From JAFDZV01 sp048594725 (GTDB lineage Bacteria > Bacteroidota > Ignavibacteria > OLB7): a stretch of 64,000 bases of DNA. The notes beneath the pieces were generated by a model. It was not told where the DNA came from, did not search any database, and worked only from the letters and a program-made list of their open reading frames with translations. The stretch is from positions 40,223 through 104,222 of the forward strand of contig JBMDXA010000024.1 of assembly GCA_048594725.1 (NCBI GenBank). Reading direction: 5' to 3'. Shown here piece by piece: positions 8,708 to 16,761 of this stretch (its first letter is position 1; every line of letters begins with the position of its first letter). Both the position numbers and the translations under genes were made by a program.

Positions 8708-9667
8708 TTATCTCCCATCCTTCTCCCGTTCCTCCGCGAATACTTCCGGCGTAAGCCTCTGCTCCCGCTGCCGTACTCCCGCGCCGATGCTCCCGGCGAG
8801 CGCCATCACCGCAGTCTCCTTTGCCTTTGCCTCCACATCGATGGTGATTGGCAGGTCGCGCCAGATTGCCGGGAAATCCTCCGGCTCGATATGATCGGCG
8901 TGCGGGCGCCGGTTTGCACCGGGGGCGCGGTCGCGCGGGGAGGAGATATGAAAGAGCGGCTCGCGGTTCCAGGTTTCCAGTGCCAGCGATGTGGCCTCCT
9001 CCACCCCCAGCCCATCCGGCAGGCAGCGGTGATGATGCACATCGTAGACGAGGGGAACGCCCACGGAGCGGCAGACCGGCAGCAGATCCAGCGGGGTATA
9101 GCTGACGTCGTCGTTCTCCAGGGTGAGCCGGCTCCGGACCGCATCCGGCAGCTCCATGATATTCGCCGCCAGCCGTGCCAGCGCTCCCTCCTTGTCGCCG
9201 TAGACCCCCCCGCCGTGGATATTGATGGCATCGGCGCCCAGCAGCTCGCAGAGCTCTCCCATATAGGTGAGGTCGCGAACCGAGGCGGCGAGCGTTTCCG
9301 GCCGTGCCGTGGAGAGCACGGTGAACTGATCGGGGTGGAAGCTGAGACGGATCTGGTTGCGCGCGGCGAACTCCCCGGCCTGGCGCAGCCGCGCGATGAT
9401 GGCATCGGCGTCGGGAAGATCCTCGATATGATAGGCGAGTTGCGGGTGCGTGTAGAGGGGCCAGAGACCGCACATGATCCTGAACGCGCCGATGCCCAGC
9501 CCATCGCAGACCGTCAGGGCATCGTGCAGGGCCCCGGCGTTATGCAGGGCCAGCTCGCTTAGCTTCGCCAGGCGGTCTTCCTCCGGGAGCCTGGCGGCGT
9601 AGGTTGCGGTTGTGGTGCGGAATCGGACCGGGAAGGTCGAGAAGAGGCAGCAGAGGCCGAGGCGCAT
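8708..9667 (-). CDS. uvsE: UV damage endonuclease UvsE (UvdE)
   Basis: A 319-residue enzyme that nicks DNA 5' of UV photoproducts and starts alternative excision repair. It has the TIM-barrel UvdE signatures: MRLGLCC at the start, RLSFHPDQF (about 105-113), AINIHGGG, LTLENDD, a metal-site YDVHHHRC and VDVEAKAKE-type ending (here IDVEAKAKE). Length matches the family. It is transcribed alone, leftwards, towards the lipoprotein cluster. Start codon ATG at 9667 is followed at once by the conserved N-terminus, so the start is secure. Confidence 0.96.
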   Translation of the reverse strand: MRLGLCCLFSTFPVRFRTTTATYAARLPEEDRLAKLSELALHNAGALHDALTVCDGLGIGAFRIMCGLWPLYTHPQLAYHIEDLPDADAIIARLRQAGEFAARNQIRLSFHPDQFTVLSTARPETLAASVRDLTYMGELCELLGADAINIHGGGVYGDKEGALARLAANIMELPDAVRSRLTLENDDVSYTPLDLLPVCRSVGVPLVYDVHHHRCLPDGLGVEEATSLALETWNREPLFHISSPRDRAPGANRRPHADHIEPEDFPAIWRDLPITIDVEAKAKETAVMALAGSIGAGVRQREQRLTPEVFAEEREKDGR

Positions 9668-10089
9668 CGGGATGATCCGGATTATGTAGGCTCAGGTTCC
9701 GGAACCGGTGTGCCGGAGCCCGCGCAGCTTCTCTCCGCCGCATGACCCCTTGCCATGCCGTGAGAAGCTATCACCCTAACATCAGGGGCGCGCCTGTAGT
9801 TCACCGAAGTGAACCCGGAGCGCATGCGGGTGCCTCCGGAGCGTAAAGAACTTCACGCAGCGGCGCAGCGAAGAGCAAGGCTTTCTGCGCCGCTGCGGGG
9901 TCCGGGCTCCCCTCTTCCTATCCTCTCTTCTCTATCGTACAGATCTGCGTGGTGGTAGCGCCGGAGGATGGCAGCCGAAGAAGATATCCCATCCTTCATC
10001 GTGCATACTTAAGTTATCCAATCCGGCCATATCAAAGTATCCAACCGCACTTTCGGCTGTTTTTACGGGCTAGCCCGGAAGATCACTTC
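9668..10089. other. Structured intergenic region with three consecutive hairpins
   Basis: No gene is supported. Three perfect inverted repeats follow each other: GTTCAC/GTGAAC (9799-9814), CCGGAG/CTCCGG (9815-9839) and a 13-bp stem CGCAGCGGCGCAG/CTGCGCCGCTGCG (9856-9897). Further right are two spaced copies of AAGT(T)ATCCAA near 10011 and 10035. The hairpins could be a transcript end, an unrecognised small RNA or a dispersed palindromic repeat. Confidence 0.6.
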
Positions 10090-10293
10090 CTAGATGGAGC
10101 GGATGGCCCGCTGGTACTTCCGGATCTTCGCATCCCGCTCCTTCACCTTCTCGGCAATACGTGCAAGGGTCTCAGGATCCCCTTTTTTCATCCGTTTCTG
10201 CACTGCTTGACGTTCAACACCATCCTCACGCGCTATCTCGGCAAGGATTCCACGGTAGGGGTGACGGCGGAAATCAAGTTTTGCCAATTTCAT
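10090..10293 (-). CDS. Small HTH-type regulator, divergent from the XRE-like gene
   Basis: A 67-residue basic protein starting MKLAKLDFRRHPYRG. I start at ATG 10293 and not at the first open codon (10362), because the longer form would add residues read through candidate operator repeats. The stretch GILAEIAREDGVERQAVQKR reads as a helix-turn-helix, followed by a charged helix (AEKVKERDAKIRKYQR). Size and divergent position recall Cro-like or YdaS-like partners of phage-type repressors. It faces the gene at 10386 with 92 bases between the starts. No named family recognised. Confidence 0.65.
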   Translation of the reverse strand: MKLAKLDFRRHPYRGILAEIAREDGVERQAVQKRMKKGDPETLARIAEKVKERDAKIRKYQRAIRSI

Positions 10294-10299
10294 ATCTTT

Positions 10300-10350
10300 G
10301 GTTGTCGATAGGTTGTCGAAAAGTCCACCTATCAATATACCCAAGTATAT
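10300..10350. promoter_or_regulatory. Candidate operators between two divergent regulators
   Basis: Two direct repeats one helical turn apart, GGTTGTCGATA and GGTTGTCGAAA (10300-10321), lie just upstream of the minus-strand regulator. A palindrome ATATACCCAAGTATAT (10335-10350; 6-bp arms, 4-bp spacer) lies between the two start codons. Both fit binding sites for one or both neighbouring HTH proteins. Inferred from position and symmetry only. Confidence 0.5.
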
Positions 10351-10385
10351 CGAATTGTACAAGATAAATCTACCATAGTAGTGAT

Positions 10386-11045
10386 ATGAATGCTCTACAG
10401 TATATGGATGCCGAAGAGGGCGATCCGCTGGAGGAGACCGGTGGAGCCGAGGAGGAGGGGAGAGATCCGGATGAAGCCGCGGATGGGGATGAGCTGGGGG
10501 TTGCCGACGGCGATCCGGTTCCTGCCGCCGGACGGCGCCTGCGTCTGTTCGGCAACACCGCGTTCGGCTCCATCAAGGCGTTCGCTCTGAAACTGGGGAT
10601 GCAGCCCTCCAACCTTCAGAAATATCTTTCCGGAAAGCGGGAGCCGGGGGCCATCGTCCTCTCCCGTATCGCCGAGCATGGATGCAATATCCACTGGCTT
10701 ATTTCCGGGGAGGGGGAGATGTTCGCCGACAACGATGCCGGGCGTACCCTGCGGCTGATGATAGAGCAGCGTCTGGGGCGCGTGTTCGAACCGGAGCCTC
10801 TGCCCGGCTACCCGGTCTCCGGCGGGGATCAGCACCCGATCTTCCGGGATGTGGAGCGGATACGGCTTGAACTGCGGGATGCCCCCTCCGACCGGCGCGA
10901 GAAGCTGCTGGAGGAGCTGAACCGGTTGCTGGAGAAGAAGGCGGACCTGCTGGAGCGGGAGAATCTACTGCAGCGGGGGCAGATCGTGGCGTTCGAGAAG
11001 ATCCTTAGCCTCCTCAGCCGCGAATCCTCGCGAATCGTGGTATAG
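10386..11045 (+). CDS. XRE-like transcriptional regulator with coiled-coil C-terminus
   Basis: A 219-residue protein. An acidic low-complexity N-terminus (about 1-45, rich in E, D and G) precedes a Cro/CI-type helix-turn-helix (about 55-115; GSIKAFALKLGMQPSNLQKY then SGKREPGA and NIHWLISGEGEMF, the usual ending of XRE domains). The C-terminus (about 160-215) is a Leu/Glu/Arg heptad-rich helix likely to dimerise. The last codons (RESSRIVV and the TAG) are part of the first unit of a 122-bp tandem repeat, so the repeat set the present C-terminus. It is divergent from the small regulator at 10090-10293. Confidence 0.85.
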   Translation: MNALQYMDAEEGDPLEETGGAEEEGRDPDEAADGDELGVADGDPVPAAGRRLRLFGNTAFGSIKAFALKLGMQPSNLQKYLSGKREPGAIVLSRIAEHGCNIHWLISGEGEMFADNDAGRTLRLMIEQRLGRVFEPEPLPGYPVSGGDQHPIFRDVERIRLELRDAPSDRREKLLEELNRLLEKKADLLERENLLQRGQIVAFEKILSLLSRESSRIVV

Positions 11046-11310
11046 TGGAATGAAGCTGCGGCGGTTGGATCGTACTGCGTGAATGAAATCTTCGCAAATG
11101 TATGGCGGGTTTATGGTCCTGATATCATTTGGTATTCCGTACCGGATCCTCGCGAATCATGGTATAGTGGAATGAAGCTGGGCTGACCGGATGATGGTGC
11201 TGGGATGAAATCTTCGCGAATGCATCGCGAGTGCATGGTCCTGATATCGGTCGGTATTCCGTACCGGATCTTCGCGAATCGTGCTGTCATGAAATGAAGC
11301 TGCGCCGGTA
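11024..11310 (+). repeat. 122-bp tandem repeat, two full units and a partial third
   Basis: Units start at 11024, 11146 and 11268 with ATC(C/T)TCGCGAATC, exactly 122 bases apart. Each unit carries GGAATGAAGCTG, GAAATCTTCGC, ATGGTCCTGATATC and GGTATTCCGTACCGGATC. The third unit stops after about 40 bases. The first unit overlaps the end of the XRE-like gene and supplies its stop codon. Read on the minus strand the unit contains GCGAAGATTTCAT, which links it to the repeats at 22039-22245 and 49564-49750. Confidence 0.85.
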
Positions 11311-11380
11311 TGGCAGCTATGGACGACGAGGGACGCCTTTTTCCTGATCGGCAACTGGCTGCCGCCCTGCTGCGTTCCCT

Positions 11381-11635
11381 CTACGACTGATACGTACAGT
11401 TCCCCTGTTGCGTGCATTCGCCGCAGTTGGTGTGCTCGCTCAAGGGAACCACGGTGAAGCAGCGGGGGCAGCGGTCGTTCATCGGGTTGCTGACCTTGTA
11501 GCCGCACGTGGGGCAGTAGCGGATCTCCATCTCCAGCTTGCGGTGCAGTTCCGCGTTCGCGCCGGCGTTCAGCACCGGCAGCTCCAGCACCGCCGCCGGC
11601 AATGCGCTTCTGCTTTTTCGTTTGAAGAGTCCCAT
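11381..11635 (-). CDS. Small Cys-rich ribbon protein downstream of feoB
   Basis: An 84-residue protein with a basic N-terminus (MGLFKRKSR) and three Cys clusters in its second half: YCPTCGYKV, RCPRCFTVV and CGECTQQGNC. The first two CxxC knuckles fit a zinc ribbon; the last CxxCxxxxxC could add a further metal or Fe-S site. It follows feoB on the same strand after 122 bases and lies where some bacteria carry feoC. It may be a functional counterpart of FeoC (a small metal-sensing partner of FeoB), but there is no FeoC-type winged helix. Role inferred from context only. Confidence 0.75.
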   Translation of the reverse strand: MGLFKRKSRSALPAAVLELPVLNAGANAELHRKLEMEIRYCPTCGYKVSNPMNDRCPRCFTVVPLSEHTNCGECTQQGNCTYQS

Positions 11636-11715
11636 ATCGCTCAGAGCCTCATCATAAGTATCACGTCCGTATTCATCAACCCACCCTCATCCTCCCGCCG
11701 CCCATCATCTCTTTC

Positions 11716-11757
11716 GTTCTCTCGAATCGTCAATCTGAAATCGTACATCGATAATCG
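11716..11757 (-). repeat. CGATT-type repeat directly after the feoB stop
   Basis: On the minus strand the feoB TGA is followed at once by CGATTATCGATGTACGATTT and then CAGATTGACGATT. This is the same kind of element as at 1289-1323 and 49278-49420. Confidence 0.6.
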
Positions 11758-13836
11758 TCACAGGAGGATCAGCGCCACGATCCCGCCGATACCGAACGCC
11801 ATCACCCAGCTGCCAGCCCAGATCACCAGTCCCTCGCGCGTGCCCCGTTCCTTCAGCATCACCATCAGCGACGCGATACAGGGAACGAAGAGTGTGATGG
11901 TGGTGAGCGCCACCACCACCTGCATCGGCGAGAGGTTCATCGCGTAGAGCCCGGCCGCACCGAAATCGCGGCGGACCAGCCCCATCACAAATGCCGTGGA
12001 GGCCTCGGCCGGGAGCTTCAGCCAGCTGGTGGTGATCGGCGCCAGCAGATCCACCCACATCTGGAGCAGGCCGGTTACCTGCATGATGGAGACCGCCAGG
12101 GCGCCGATGAAGAACCAGGGTGTGGCCTCTTTCATAAAGGCTACCGTCTTCACCCAGGTCTTCTGGAAGACGTTGCGGAGGCGGGGCATCCGCATCGGCG
12201 GCAGATCAAGCAGCAGTGGCGACGATTTGCCGGGGAGCACGCGGTCCAGAGCGGTGCCGATCCCCACGAACACCGAAAGGATCACCGCCGAGTAGATCAG
12301 CGTGGCCTTCAGACCGGCCGTAGCCAGCAGGGCGGCAATCACCGCAAGCTGTGCCGAGCAGGGGATGGCGAACTGGAGGATCGTGGTGGCGATCCGCTTC
12401 TCGCGATCGGTGCCGAGCAGCCGGGTGGTGATCGTCGCCATCGTCACGCAGCCCAGACCCAGGATAAGCGGGATGATCGCCCGCCCGTTCAGCCCTATGC
12501 CGTTCAGCGAACGATCCACGAAGGTTGCCAGACGGGGGAGATAGCCGGAATCCTCCAGAATCGAAAGGGAGAGATAGAACCCGAGCACCAGCGGCAGCAG
12601 CAGAAACAGGAGGTAGGTGACGGTCATCGATACCGCGCCGAACTCCCCGAAGAAGACCACCGCCACCGGCGAATGAAATTTGTACGAGAGGTTGTTGAGC
12701 CCTCCGTTCCGGTAGCTCTCCATCTGGGCCGCCAGCGCCGGATTTGCGTTTGTGCCGTCCGGGAAGTCGAAGGTGCGGGTATCGGTCGCGATCTCCTCGC
12801 CGGCGCTATCCAGCCCCACCTTCTCCACGGTGATCTCCGCGCCGGTGAACGAGGTAACCAGATCCTTTACAAAGGGCTCGAAATTGCGGTTGCCGAGCGT
12901 TCCCTCGGTAAAGCCCACCACATCCTGGGCAATGAACACCCCCACGAAGAGGTAGATGGCATACAGAACCACGGCCAGGAACGGGAGCCCCATGATCGGG
13001 GAGATGGAGATTCTGCCGAGCGCCGATGAAAGGGTGCGTTTCCGCTCGGTGGCGGTCATCACTTTGTCCAGCAGGCGGTTCACCCGGTTGCGGCGGTCCA
13101 CATAGATCAGCTCGCGGTCGGCCCCGGGGGGGACGCCATGGCGTTCCGCCACCACCTCATCTCCTTCCAGCACCATCAGCCCCTCGGCCTGCGAGCCCAC
13201 TCTATCCAGCAGATCGTGCAGGCGGCGGTGGAGCGACGGATCGGAATTGCCGGGGCAGGCCTGGGTGATATGCGCCTCCAGGCGATCGAAGCCGGCTTTG
13301 CGGATGGCGGTGGTGGGAAGCACCGGCACGCCCAGCCGGTTGGAAAGTTCCTCCAGATCGATGCTGATCCCCCGTTGCTTCGCCTCGTCCATCATATTCA
13401 GGCAGACGGCGATCTTCTTCCCCATGTCGATGAGCTGGAGCGTCAGGAACAGATCCCGTTCCAGGTGGACCGCATCCACCACATTCAGGATCACATCGGC
13501 TTCAAGAATGATATCGCGTGCCACCCGCTCCTCGTCGTTGAACGAGCTTACCCCGTAGATGCCCGGCGTATCGTAGACCGCATAGCGGGGATGTTCGCCG
13601 TGCGAGATCTCCACGGTGGTACCGGGGAAGTTGGAGACATCCACGTACAGGCCGGTCAGGTGATTGAAGAACACCGATTTCCCCACGTTCGGATTTCCCA
13701 CCAGCACCAGCTTCGTCTTGGTCTGGCTGAGAAACGCCGCCGCGCCGGTATCGACATGGCGATGCCCGGTATGCGGGATAACCTCGGTGATTTCATCGGG
13801 GGTCAGTGGGGGGATATCATTCATTGAGGTGTCCAT
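11758..13836 (-). CDS. feoB: Ferrous iron transporter FeoB
   Basis: A 692-residue inner-membrane Fe(II) uptake protein. The N-terminal G-protein domain shows G1 GNPNVGKS, a switch segment NFPGTTVE, G3 DTPG and G4 NMMD; a helical FeoB_N region follows. Then come the membrane part and two Gate domains (EDSGYLPRLATFVDR, FAIPCSAQ with the conserved Cys, and FVPCIASL with a second Cys). Between the first and second membrane segments is a soluble loop of roughly 90 residues. I start at ATG 13836 (MDTSMNDIPP); the open frame runs on to 14010, but that part overlaps feoA out of frame. Fur control is expected from the neighbouring fur gene. Confidence 0.96.
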   Translation of the reverse strand: MDTSMNDIPPLTPDEITEVIPHTGHRHVDTGAAAFLSQTKTKLVLVGNPNVGKSVFFNHLTGLYVDVSNFPGTTVEISHGEHPRYAVYDTPGIYGVSSFNDEERVARDIILEADVILNVVDAVHLERDLFLTLQLIDMGKKIAVCLNMMDEAKQRGISIDLEELSNRLGVPVLPTTAIRKAGFDRLEAHITQACPGNSDPSLHRRLHDLLDRVGSQAEGLMVLEGDEVVAERHGVPPGADRELIYVDRRNRVNRLLDKVMTATERKRTLSSALGRISISPIMGLPFLAVVLYAIYLFVGVFIAQDVVGFTEGTLGNRNFEPFVKDLVTSFTGAEITVEKVGLDSAGEEIATDTRTFDFPDGTNANPALAAQMESYRNGGLNNLSYKFHSPVAVVFFGEFGAVSMTVTYLLFLLLPLVLGFYLSLSILEDSGYLPRLATFVDRSLNGIGLNGRAIIPLILGLGCVTMATITTRLLGTDREKRIATTILQFAIPCSAQLAVIAALLATAGLKATLIYSAVILSVFVGIGTALDRVLPGKSSPLLLDLPPMRMPRLRNVFQKTWVKTVAFMKEATPWFFIGALAVSIMQVTGLLQMWVDLLAPITTSWLKLPAEASTAFVMGLVRRDFGAAGLYAMNLSPMQVVVALTTITLFVPCIASLMVMLKERGTREGLVIWAGSWVMAFGIGGIVALILL

Positions 13837-13924
13837 GGCTATCACATAGTGTCGTCGCGCGTCCGGCTCCGTTTGGGATGGGAGCGGGGGACGGGCTTGA
13901 GGATGCCGTGCTCCGAGGGGGGCC

Positions 13925-14161
13925 CTAGCCGAGCCGTATGCCGATGGAGTCGGCGAGATGTTTTCCGAGGGCGATCTCCTGGCGGTTGGTTTCCAGGACG
14001 ATCGTGCCACCGGGGAGGCGTTCGATGCAGAGGAAGCTGGCTCCCACGCAGAGCCCCAGGCGGATGCACTGCGAGCGGAGTTCGGAGCCTTCCGGGAGCG
14101 AGAGTATCACCCCGCGCGATCCGCGGCGCGCATCCACGAGCGTCAGGCGATCAGTTTGCAC
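13925..14161 (-). CDS. feoA: FeoA, SH3-like partner of FeoB
   Basis: A 78-residue FeoA-type protein: LTLVDARRGSRGVI, IRLGLCVGASF, and the closing EIALGKHLADSI are family features. It begins with GTG at 14161, inside the last codons of fur (11-base overlap), with AGGAG four bases upstream, so it is likely translationally coupled to fur. FeoB starts 88 bases downstream. FeoA acts in the cytoplasm on FeoB to support Fe(II) import. Confidence 0.93.
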   Translation of the reverse strand: MQTDRLTLVDARRGSRGVILSLPEGSELRSQCIRLGLCVGASFLCIERLPGGTIVLETNRQEIALGKHLADSIGIRLG

Positions 14162-14651
14162 GTTTCTCCTGCCCGGTCAGCTCGTTTCCGGCGCCCCGGC
14201 GTCCCCGGCGGCAATCGCTGCACACGCCGAAGATCTGGAACGTATGATAGACCGAATCGAAGTCGTACTGCTCGCAGATCTGCCGCTGGATGCCTTGAAG
14301 CGTCGGGTTGGCGAACTCCAGGATCTTGCCGCACTTGGTGCAGACCATATGATCGTGGCGCGGGCGATCGACGGTTTTTTCGTACTGGGCGAACTCTCCC
14401 GGCGAGAACATGTAGCGCGAGACCAGGCCGCACTCATGGAGCAGGGTAAGGGTTTTGTAGACAGTGGCGCGGGAGACCTTGCTGCCATCGGAGCGGAGCC
14501 GGAGGAAGAGGGAATCGGCATCGAAATGCTCGTCATACTTCAGCACGGCCGAGAGCACCTCGAATCGCTCCGACGTAATACGGTAATTGCTGTCACGGAG
14601 GAATTCCGTGAAGCGTTCCTTTGCCCGTTTTTCTGCGATTGAGTGGATCAA
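14151..14651 (-). CDS. fur: Fur-family ferric uptake regulator
   Basis: A metal-responsive repressor, first gene of fur-feoA-feoB. It has the winged-helix DNA-binding half (NYRITSERFEVLSAVL, SRATVYKTLTLL) and the metal-binding half (RPRHDHMVCTKCGKILEF and the second Cys pair CSDC). The start is unclear: no ATG lies close to the conserved N-terminus. I take TTG 14651 (IHSIAEKRAKERF follows), giving 166 residues; TTG 14678 is possible but would overlap the likely transcription start. The ATG at 14882 would overlap the atpC end and add non-homologous residues. Self-regulation is expected. Confidence 0.9.
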   Translation of the reverse strand: MIHSIAEKRAKERFTEFLRDSNYRITSERFEVLSAVLKYDEHFDADSLFLRLRSDGSKVSRATVYKTLTLLHECGLVSRYMFSPGEFAQYEKTVDRPRHDHMVCTKCGKILEFANPTLQGIQRQICEQYDFDSVYHTFQIFGVCSDCRRGRRGAGNELTGQEKRAN

Positions 14652-14681
14652 GGGAGTGCTTATTAAGACCGAATCCAAACA

Positions 14682-14689
14682 CAAACTTA
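14682..14689 (-). promoter_or_regulatory. Bacteroidota-type -7 promoter element for fur-feoAB
   Basis: On the minus strand TAAGTTTG matches TAnnTTTG exactly and lies 31 bases upstream of the proposed TTG start of fur. No strong -33 TTTG partner is evident, so this is a suggestion based on one box. Confidence 0.35.
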
Positions 14690-14801
14690 GACTATAACCC
14701 GAACGTGTACAAGTTCCGGGAGGAGGGAAGGGGGGAAGAACACGTAATGATATGTACCGTGCCGGGCTCGGTCGCAGAGCGATACGGGGGCCGGAAACGG
14801 A

Positions 14802-14838
14802 GAACGGCACTTCCCGGAATTGCCGGGAAGTGCCGTTC
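14802..14838 (-). terminator. Hairpin terminator after atpC
   Basis: A perfect 16-bp stem GAACGGCACTTCCCGG/CCGGGAAGTGCCGTTC with loop AATTG lies 28 bases past the atpC stop and separates the ATP synthase pair from fur. The following U-run is weak (TCTCCGTTTCC on the minus strand). Confidence 0.7.
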
Positions 14839-14865
14839 GATATCTGCAGATGCGTCCGCAGACGC

Positions 14866-15297
14866 TCAGGCGGGCACGCCACGCCCGGCCACCTTCAGCC
14901 GGTTGGTAGCGCGTGCCAGGGCCGCCTCGGCGCGCACAAGATCGATGGCGGAATTGCGCGTGCGGCGCACATCCGTCACCCTCTCGTGTGCCCGCTGGTA
15001 GGCACGCTCCGCCCGGTCCGGATCGATTGTCGAGGCCATTTCGGCGGTCTCGGCAATCACCGTCATCCGGTTGTTCTTCATCTCCACGAAGCCCCCGGAG
15101 GTGGCGAAATGGAGTTCCTGACCCGATTCGGTCACCACTCTGATATCCCCCACTTCGAGCTGGGTAAGGATCGGGGCGTGGTTGACCAGCACCTGGAACG
15201 GGGATACCACCCCCGGCACCGTCGCCAGCGATACCTCGCCGCTGAACACCTGCTCGCGCGGGGTCACGATCTCGATATGAAATGTCTTATCGGCCAT
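14866..15297 (-). CDS. atpC: ATP synthase F1 epsilon subunit
   Basis: A 143-residue epsilon chain. The N-terminal beta-sandwich (about 1-88) begins FHIEIVTPREQVFSGEV with the family block VNHAPILTQLEVGDI; the C-terminal helical hairpin (about 95-140) is Arg/Ala rich. It is part of the central stalk of F1 and regulates ATP hydrolysis. It follows atpD by 36 bases on the same strand. The other ATP synthase genes are not in this window; an isolated atpD-atpC pair is known from Chlorobi and relatives. Confidence 0.95.
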   Translation of the reverse strand: MADKTFHIEIVTPREQVFSGEVSLATVPGVVSPFQVLVNHAPILTQLEVGDIRVVTESGQELHFATSGGFVEMKNNRMTVIAETAEMASTIDPDRAERAYQRAHERVTDVRRTRNSAIDLVRAEAALARATNRLKVAGRGVPA

Positions 15298-15333
15298 TGC
15301 TCTTTCCGTAGATGAATTGATCGTGCCCGGCGA

Positions 15334-16761
15334 TTAGGCGGCCACCATCTTGGCGGCCTTCTCGCGTGCCTCGTCGAACGTGCCGACGTAACGGAACGCC
15401 TCTTCCGGCATATCGTCTCCGTCGCCGTTGAGAATGGCCTCGAAGCCGGCAATGGTGTCCTCGATCTTCACATAGCGTCCCTGCAGGCCGGTGAACTGCT
15501 CGGCCACGAAGAACGGCTGCGAGAAGAAGCGCTGCATCTTGCGGGCGCGCTGCACGGTGATCTGGTCCTCGTCGGAAAGCTCGTCCATGCCGAGGATGTT
15601 GATGATGTCCTGAAGCTCCTTGTACTGCTGGAGCGTGCGCTTCACCGCCGAGGCCACCTCGTAATGGCGCTGGCCGATCACCGACGGGGTAAGGATCGTG
15701 GAGGTGGATTCCAGCGGATCGACGGCCGGGTACAGGCCCAGCTCCGAGATCGCGCGCGAAAGCACCGTGGTTGCGTCAAGGTGGGCGAAGGTGTTCGCCG
15801 GTGCCGGATCGGTAAGATCGTCGGCCGGAACGTAGACGGCCTGCACCGAGGTGATGGAGCCACGGTTGGTGGAGGCGATACGCTCCTGGAGGGTGCCCAT
15901 CTCGGTTGCCAGCGTCGGCTGGTATCCCACTGCCGAGGGCATACGTCCAAGAAGAGCGGATACTTCCGAGCCGGCCTGGGTGAAGCGGAAGATGTTGTCG
16001 ATGAACAGAAGCACGTCGCGCCCTTCATCATCACGGAAATATTCGGCGTGCGTCAGAGCCGTAAGCGCAACGCGGGCACGGGCGCCCGGCGGCTCGTTCA
16101 TCTGGCCGAACACCAGCACGGTCTTGTCCAGCACGGTGGAGCCGTCCGACAGCTTGGAATCGGACATTTCCAGATAGAGATCCTTTCCCTCGCGCGTACG
16201 CTCGCCCACGCCGCCGAAGACCGAGTAGCCGCCGTGCTGCTTTGCGATGTTGTTGATCAGCTCCAGGATAACCACGGTCTTGCCCACACCGGCGCCGCCG
16301 AACAGGCCGGTCTTGCCTCCCTTGGTGTACGGCTCCAGAAGGTCGATGACCTTGATGCCGGTTTCCAGCATCTCCTTCTTGGTGGTCAGGGTTTCGAACG
16401 AAGGGGCCGAGCGGTGGATCGGGAAGCGCACATCCGACTGGATCTGCGGCATGTTGTCGATGGCGTCGCCCACCACGTTGATCAGGCGGCCGAGCGCCTT
16501 CGGGCCCACCGGCACGGTGATCGGGCCGTTGGTGTCGATCACCCGCATGCCGCGGCTGAGGCCGTCGGTGGAGTCCATGGCGATCGTCCGGACGCGATCC
16601 TCGCCGAGATGCTGCTGCACCTCGACAACGAGAACATCCTCGCTTCCCTCGATGGTCTTACGCGGGATATGAAGCGCGTTGAGGATATCCGGGAGCGTGC
16701 CGCCGGGGAACTCCACGTCGATCACCGGACCGATGATCTGAACAATCTTGCCTTCGTTCAT
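15334..16761 (-). CDS. atpD: ATP synthase F1 beta subunit
   Basis: A 475-residue catalytic beta chain, full length. Visible landmarks: P-loop GGAGVGKT (about 156-163), GERTREG, the Walker B strand DVLLFIDNIFRF, the DELSDED segment (DELSEED-type, with E to D change) and RMPSAVGYQPTLATEMG. It synthesises ATP at the membrane-bound F1Fo complex. First gene of atpD-atpC; the 5' side faces aspS divergently across about 500 bases. Confidence 0.98.
   Translation of the reverse strand: MNEGKIVQIIGPVIDVEFPGGTLPDILNALHIPRKTIEGSEDVLVVEVQQHLGEDRVRTIAMDSTDGLSRGMRVIDTNGPITVPVGPKALGRLINVVGDAIDNMPQIQSDVRFPIHRSAPSFETLTTKKEMLETGIKVIDLLEPYTKGGKTGLFGGAGVGKTVVILELINNIAKQHGGYSVFGGVGERTREGKDLYLEMSDSKLSDGSTVLDKTVLVFGQMNEPPGARARVALTALTHAEYFRDDEGRDVLLFIDNIFRFTQAGSEVSALLGRMPSAVGYQPTLATEMGTLQERIASTNRGSITSVQAVYVPADDLTDPAPANTFAHLDATTVLSRAISELGLYPAVDPLESTSTILTPSVIGQRHYEVASAVKRTLQQYKELQDIINILGMDELSDEDQITVQRARKMQRFFSQPFFVAEQFTGLQGRYVKIEDTIAGFEAILNGDGDDMPEEAFRYVGTFDEAREKAAKMVAA

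Noticed and set aside
11024..11310. Possible CRISPR or origin iterons
   Set aside because: 122-bp continuous tandem units without unique spacers; no replication initiator nearby.
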